Positions 60,871 through 64,000 of a stretch of DNA of 64,000 bases are shown here, in pieces (positions within the stretch are counted from its first letter, which is position 1; each line of letters starts with the position of its first letter). A program made the translations under genes and the position numbers. Origin of the DNA: Bradyrhizobium retamae (GTDB taxonomy: Bacteria; Pseudomonadota; Alphaproteobacteria; Rhizobiales; Xanthobacteraceae); NCBI RefSeq assembly GCF_001440415.1, contig NZ_LLYA01000156.1, positions 34,037-98,036 of the forward strand, written 5' to 3'. The notes under the pieces are model-generated. The model made no database searches and was not told the DNA's origin. It was given only the letters and a program-made list of their open reading frames with translations.

Positions 60871-61161
60871 TCAGTGCCTGGATTCGAGACTGACGATCAC
60901 GCCTGTCGGCTCGGGCTCGTGTGGCGACAATTTCGTCAGCGTCTCATCGCTCCAATAAGCTAGGTTTACGATCATGCCGATTGTGGTTTCCCGCTCGGAA
61001 GCCTCGGTCGGCTCCAGGACGTTGAGCCCGCCGCTGTCGAGGAAAAATGTATGATCCCCAAACATGCTGGCTAGCTGCGGAACCACCGGATGATCGTCGG
61101 GAAGCGCCTGGGCTTCGAATTGCGTCAGAGCGCGTTCCACCTGTGCCGAGTTCAATTTCAT
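60871..61161 (-). CDS. Conserved hypothetical protein, 96 residues
   Basis: Starts MKLNSAQVERALTQFEAQAL and contains VVPQLASMFGDHTFFLDSGG and ERETTIGMIVNLAYWSDETL. A soluble alpha/beta protein with no signal peptide. AAGGAG precedes the ATG at 61161. Upstream is a degenerate EcfG-like sequence (see 61380), so stress expression is possible. No family is recognised. Confidence 0.65.
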   Translation of the reverse strand: MKLNSAQVERALTQFEAQALPDDHPVVPQLASMFGDHTFFLDSGGLNVLEPTEASERETTIGMIVNLAYWSDETLTKLSPHEPEPTGVIVSLESRH

Positions 61162-61477
61162 GCACGATCTCCTTACTTGGCTTCTGGTTGGTGTGCACCG
61201 CGTGACGGCCTTGACCGCGCGCGGCTCTTCTGCGGAGGGAATTGACGTCAAGCGTGTCGGATCCTGATCGCTCGTCCCCACCGGCGTCACGCGCCGGCTC
61301 GCAGCTTCGCTTTCAATTCCGCAAGCACGCCGAATTGAAGTCGGGACAGTGGTGCCTCTTGGCGCCGCTTCAAGCGGGCAACAAAATTAAATTAGCAATG
61401 TTCCGCAGAAAGGCATTTTGAAGTCGCATGGAACCAGGTGGAGAAGTTCCGGCGATCCACCGCGTGACTGCCACCGA
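61162..61477. other. Intergenic region with a weak EcfG-like match
   Basis: A 316-bp gap without a supported gene. GGAAC-N16-TGTT on the reverse strand (61380-61404) differs from the EcfG consensus in one -10 base and would drive the gene at 61161 with a leader of about 210 bases. It is the weakest of the EcfG-type matches. Confidence 0.35.
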
Positions 61478-61666
61478 CTACTTCCCGTCGGGAACGGGAT
61501 GCCGCCTTGCCAGTTCGTCGAGCGGCAGATGCGCTTCCTCGTCGCTCAGTGCAAAACGGACGATGACATCCTGACGCCCGACCTGCCCCCAAAGCCCATC
61601 CGATGACCATTTCTGCGGCGCAGGCCCTCGCAGGCCTTCCACCCAGACAAAGTACCATTCCGTCAT
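61478..61666 (-). CDS. Small protein, hypothetical (62 residues)
   Basis: MTEWYFVWVEGLRGPAPQKW, then QDVIVRFALSDEEAHLPLDE. A good ribosome site (AGGAG) lies before the ATG at 61666. It is Trp/Tyr-rich, soluble and unlike any family I know. It lies in the stress-type cluster at the right end. Confidence 0.6.
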   Translation of the reverse strand: MTEWYFVWVEGLRGPAPQKWSSDGLWGQVGRQDVIVRFALSDEEAHLPLDELARRHPVPDGK

Positions 61667-61682
61667 CACAGCATCTCCTGGG

Positions 61683-61709
61683 TCTTCGATCAGGTCTCTT
61701 CGATCAGGT
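61683..61709. repeat. Tandem 14-bp duplication
   Basis: TCTTCGATCAGGT occurs at 61683 and 61697, a 14-bp period direct repeat immediately upstream of the EcfG-like promoter at 61718. Confidence 0.7.
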
Positions 61710-61717
61710 TTTGGACC

Positions 61718-61743
61718 GGAACCAGATGCGTCGTGGCCTCGTT
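61718..61743 (+). promoter_or_regulatory. Putative EcfG-type promoter of the DUF892 gene
   Basis: GGAAC-N17-CGTT, an exact match to the general-stress consensus. The predicted transcription start is about 110 bases before the DUF892 ATG at 61864. DUF892 proteins are typical stress-induced genes, which supports the call. Confidence 0.6.
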
Positions 61744-61863
61744 GGAATGATATCGCAGGCCTCGAACGCGAAACAGGCCGCTCGGCTCGTGCAGGTTACT
61801 TCCGAAGACGATGCAGCGCTGCTGCCGGAAGCCTCATCCGCATCCTGAGAGAAGGAGTTCGCC

Positions 61864-62358
61864 ATGGAGATCAAGAATTTCAAGGACATGTACATTGCCG
61901 AACTGCAGGAACTGGTGAGCGTCGAGGACCAACTTGCGGAAGCACTGCTGCGGATGGCGGCGGCGGCATCCCACCCGGCACTCAAGGAAGCGCTGGTGGA
62001 CCATCACGCGGAGACGGTCACGCAGAAGCACCGCCTCGTGGCCATTCTTCGCCAGCATGGCGCTGACCCGACGGCGCATGTCGACCAGGCCATGGAGGCG
62101 CTCATCCGTGAGACCCGGAAGATGCTTGGCATGCTGGAGGGCGACGACCTTCGCGATGCCGGCCTGATCGCATCCGCCCAGAAGCTCGAGCACTATGAAA
62201 TCGCCGCCTACGGCTCGGCCGCCGCGCTGGCCGGTCAGTTGGAATTGCGCAACGACCAGGCGACGCTGCACGAGAGCCTGATGGAAGAGAAAGAGATCGA
62301 TGCACTGCTCACCGATATCGCCAAGGGTGAAGTCAATCCGGATGCACTGGCGGCGTAG
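61864..62358 (+). CDS. Ferritin-like DUF892 (YciF) protein
   Basis: Encodes 164 residues. MEIKNFKDMYIAELQELVSV, LVDHHAETVTQKHRLVAILR and KLEHYEIAAYGSAAALAGQL are DUF892 features: a four-helix ferritin-like bundle with Glu/His candidates for metal. It is often stress induced in bacteria. AGAAGGAG precedes the ATG. An EcfG-type promoter is upstream. Confidence 0.9.
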   Translation: MEIKNFKDMYIAELQELVSVEDQLAEALLRMAAAASHPALKEALVDHHAETVTQKHRLVAILRQHGADPTAHVDQAMEALIRETRKMLGMLEGDDLRDAGLIASAQKLEHYEIAAYGSAAALAGQLELRNDQATLHESLMEEKEIDALLTDIAKGEVNPDALAA

Positions 62359-62393
62359 AGCGGCAGAAGGCGGGACGTCTCGATCGATCAGAC

Positions 62394-62684
62394 TCACGTC
62401 CGATCTTCACCCTCGCGACGCTGCCTGAAATGGGGACTGGCGGCCTCGTCGTGACCGCTTCGGCTGCTGAAGAACATCAACGCCATCAGGCCACATCCGA
62501 TCAGGAGCGAAAAGAACGTGCCAAGGCCAAGCGCGATCCAGCCGTGCGCGCTCATCGGAACGTCGCTGCTTGCGTTCCAGACGTAAGCGGCCCACACGCC
62601 GGTGAGGAGAAGCAGAGCGCCAAGTACGATGAGAAGGACTATTTGTCCTGAGCCGATCTTGGCCCTGTCCGAAGATCGCTGCAT
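62394..62684 (-). CDS. Small two-helix membrane protein, hypothetical
   Basis: Encodes 96 residues with two membrane helices (IVLLIVLGALLLLTGVWAAY and GLGTFFSLLIGCGLMALMFF) and a charged C-terminus. The start at 62684 (MQRSSDRAKIG) follows GGAG. A longer frame to 63107 is spurious. It is downstream of the HAD gene in the same direction (20-bp gap) and may share its promoter. Confidence 0.65.
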   Translation of the reverse strand: MQRSSDRAKIGSGQIVLLIVLGALLLLTGVWAAYVWNASSDVPMSAHGWIALGLGTFFSLLIGCGLMALMFFSSRSGHDEAASPHFRQRREGEDRT

Positions 62685-62703
62685 GCGCCAACTCCATCTT
62701 CCG

Positions 62704-63150
62704 CTAGAAAATTCCCTCTGCGACTTGCGCGCATGGAACACCCTTTGCACGCCACATCTCAACGACCTGATCGCGATCGTCGAAGGCCATGATCGGCCGA
62801 TAACCGTCGGCCTGAAGCCGGTGCAGCAACTCCGCCTTGACGATGTAGTCCGGGCCGCGGCGGTCTCGCATGTACAGAGGCCCACGCAGACCTGTTTCGC
62901 GTTCGAGCCAGTCTTCGGTTTCTTCGCGCACCTCATCCGAGCGGCCTGATACAAAGACCACCGGCTTGGCTTTGGAAAGATGCCGGGCCAGATCGCAGAT
63001 GTGCTCAATCGCTTTGTCATTGGCGCTGGCTGCAAAAAATGCGCGCCAGTTCTTTGATTTTCGCTCGATGTGGTGCAGCCGGTGGGACACGTCGGCAAGT
63101 GTCCCATCGATGTCGAACACGTAACAGTCTTTCGGTGCGGTTTTCATCAT
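62704..63150 (-). CDS. HAD-superfamily phosphatase, polynucleotide kinase 3'-phosphatase-like
   Basis: Encodes 148 residues. YVFDIDGTLADVSHRLHHIE is HAD motif I (DxDGT), VFVSGRSDEV is motif II and IMAFDDRDQVVEMWRAKGVP is the C-terminal motif. The HRLH and WRAFF features resemble the T4 Pnkp 3'-phosphatase domain, so repair of DNA/RNA ends is a candidate. The start 63150 (or 63147) lies about 7 bases from the predicted -10 of an EcfG-type promoter, suggesting a leaderless transcript. Confidence 0.82.
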   Translation of the reverse strand: MMKTAPKDCYVFDIDGTLADVSHRLHHIERKSKNWRAFFAASANDKAIEHICDLARHLSKAKPVVFVSGRSDEVREETEDWLERETGLRGPLYMRDRRGPDYIVKAELLHRLQADGYRPIMAFDDRDQVVEMWRAKGVPCAQVAEGIF

Positions 63151-63156
63151 AGCTAT

Positions 63157-63182
63157 AACGAATTCTTCCAAGCGGCAGTTCC
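63157..63182 (-). promoter_or_regulatory. Putative EcfG-type promoter of the HAD gene
   Basis: On the reverse strand GGAAC-N17-CGTT. The -10 ends seven bases before the ATG at 63150, so the transcript would start at or near the start codon. It is arranged back to back with the promoter at 63185. Confidence 0.6.
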
Positions 63183-63184
63183 TG

Positions 63185-63209
63185 GGAACGGTGGCAATCA
63201 CCACGCGTT
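63185..63209 (+). promoter_or_regulatory. Putative EcfG-type promoter of the small hydrophilic protein genes
   Basis: GGAAC-N16-CGTT. It is two bases from the divergent partner's -35, giving GTTCC-TG-GGAAC. The predicted start near 63216 leaves a normal leader with AAGGAG before the ATG at 63239. Confidence 0.65.
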
Positions 63210-63238
63210 TCCTTTTTGGTCGGAGCAAGGAGATGGCG

Positions 63239-63442
63239 ATGAAACAAAGCGACGACCGCGCCCGCAACAAGGGCGAAAGTGCCAGCCCGAACACGAAGGG
63301 TAATGCGCCGCAGCATCAGGGCGGCGACGCAAGCCGGAAGACTCAGCAATGGGGCGGCGGAAACAAGGCTGCGAAAGGTCCGATCACCAAGGAAGATCGG
63401 CAGAACGAAAATTCCAGCGCCAAAACTAACGTAAAGAGCTGA
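63239..63442 (+). CDS. Small hydrophilic (disordered) protein
   Basis: Encodes 67 residues, MKQSDDRARNKGESASPNTK and DASRKTQQWGGGNKAAKGPI. Almost no hydrophobic residues, Lys/Asn/Gly/Gln-rich, resembling stress-protectant disordered proteins. AAGGAG is six bases before the ATG at 63239. A strong EcfG-like promoter is directly upstream. Function by inference only. Confidence 0.7.
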   Translation: MKQSDDRARNKGESASPNTKGNAPQHQGGDASRKTQQWGGGNKAAKGPITKEDRQNENSSAKTNVKS

Positions 63443-63471
63443 CACCAATCAGTGACACCAAGAGCTGACTT

Positions 63472-63630
63472 ATGGCCAAAACGAAAGCAATTGCAGAGCC
63501 GGGAAAGCGGATTGGGAAACACGGCGGCAATCGAGGTGGGCACCACGCGAGAGGTGCCGAGAAGGTAGTTCGCGCCGGTCGTCAAGGCGCGGGCAAGAAT
63601 GCTCGTCGGGGCGGCAAAGGCCGTCGCTAG
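63472..63630 (+). CDS. Small, very basic protein (52 residues)
   Basis: MAKTKAIAEPGKRIGKHGGN, ending GAGKNARRGGKGRR. Rich in Lys, Arg and Gly with a few His, so it may bind nucleic acid. It follows the 67-residue gene by 29 bp in the same direction and could share the EcfG-type promoter. It has no strong ribosome site. It may be a real stress protein or a chance frame. Confidence 0.5.
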   Translation: MAKTKAIAEPGKRIGKHGGNRGGHHARGAEKVVRAGRQGAGKNARRGGKGRR

Positions 63631-64000
63631 TTTCAGCAAGAAGCCCACGTGGGGGACAACACGGTCGCGCGATGCGCGGCTGATGAGGCTCTACGCCGTT
63701 TCCCGTTGTGGTGGGTGCCTGTCAGGATTCAGAAGCTACTGTCAAACAGCGAGAGGGTGTGCGTCCGCGTTCCCGCGGCGTAAGGCGCCCGAGCTTTGCT
63801 CAAACTTCCGCCCTCCATCGAAACAAGGGCGCAGGGAAAGCCGGATGCACGCTGCACCCGAGGTCTCGTGTGCTGTTTGCGCATAAGGAAATGCACACGA
63901 GCATACAGGGCAGCGGAAGCATTCCGGCTTTCCCTGCGCGATGGGTTACGGCTTACTTCGTGCTCTTGTGTCCGCAAGATCTGCCAGAATGTGCGAACGG
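63631..64000. repeat. Right-end intergenic region with a 109-bp inverted repeat
   Basis: Arms CGCAGGGAAAGCCGGA (63830-63845) and TCCGGCTTTCCCTGCG (63923-63938) are perfect, with the inner pair CTCGTGTGC (63865) and GCACACGAG (63893). The whole can fold into one long imperfect hairpin. No gene is supported in the 370 bp. It resembles a common Bradyrhizobium intergenic element by memory, not by search. Confidence 0.65.

Noticed and set aside
61478..61510. GGAAC-N16-AGTT near 61492 as a further EcfG promoter
   Set aside because: The -10 is off consensus and the site lies inside a coding region with no gene start downstream.
62685..63107. Longer frame for the two-helix membrane protein
   Set aside because: It runs antiparallel through the HAD gene in another frame with Cys/Ser/Arg-rich sequence.
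1..64000. tRNA or rRNA genes, CRISPR arrays, prophage or complete IS elements
   Set aside because: No TPsiC-type consensus with matching stems, no rRNA-like block, no regular repeats with spacers and no transposase frame was seen.

Overview
The window is about 64 kb of GC-rich alphaproteobacterial chromosome. It most closely resembles Bradyrhizobium or a near relative (Rhizobiales). The clues are the gene families (DUF1013/TrcR, DUF6494, thrB-rnhA-ispH, minCDE with a CtrA-type box, TAXI-TRAP, many solute-binding proteins), the His/Tyr/Gly-rich secreted proteins, and several intergenic palindromic repeat families that I associate with Bradyrhizobium. No rRNA, tRNA, CRISPR array, prophage or complete insertion sequence was found. 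The organism call is inference, because no database could be searched.

Layout, left third. A truncated MFS transporter opens the window, followed by a lytic transglycosylase, a His/Tyr-rich secreted protein, a tungstate ABC transporter transcribed as tupB-tupC-tupA with a divergent HTH/periplasmic-binding-like regulator, a frameshifted SAM methyltransferase, threonine ammonia-lyase, and a LuxR-type response regulator overlapping a 7TM-type histidine kinase. Then come small secreted or anchored proteins of unknown role, a DMT exporter divergent from a MocR/PdxR-type regulator across an inverted repeat, and a large MscS channel. A nitronate-monooxygenase-like protein lies divergent from an acyl-CoA synthetase, and minCDE follows.

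Middle. An anchored protein plus an unusual two-part Peripla_BP_6 protein is followed by a nitronate monooxygenase/SDR/thioesterase operon, a YqaA-type membrane protein, an orphan hisE, an NMT1-type binding protein, an NdvA-like exporter, a D,D-carboxypeptidase, fadD, DUF924, a peroxiredoxin, ispH-thrB-rnhA, the cell-cycle gene trcR, a SemiSWEET sugar transporter, a short PhnA-like protein, prpE and a TPR/LprI-like protein.

Right third. An SDR is divergent from a TAXI-type TRAP transporter. It is followed by a degenerate EAL protein, small secreted proteins, a lysozyme-like secreted protein, a Bug-type binding protein, a Nudix hydrolase, a hotdog thioesterase, an aldo/keto reductase and a PilZ protein. 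The last 3.5 kb is a cluster of small stress-type genes (DUF892 ferritin-like, HAD phosphatase, tiny hydrophilic and basic proteins).

The most interesting signals are regulatory. Sequences matching the alphaproteobacterial general-stress sigma factor (EcfG) consensus, GGAAC-N16/17-CGTT, lie upstream of four genes. Two of them are arranged back to back with their -35 elements 2 bp apart (63157-63209). Perfect TTAA-N7-TTAA (CtrA-type) boxes lie upstream of minCDE and in a divergent promoter region at 13612. Other notable points are the one-base frameshift in the methyltransferase, an EAL protein with altered catalytic residues, a nitronate monooxygenase paralogue lacking the catalytic His, and a 109-bp hairpin at the right edge.
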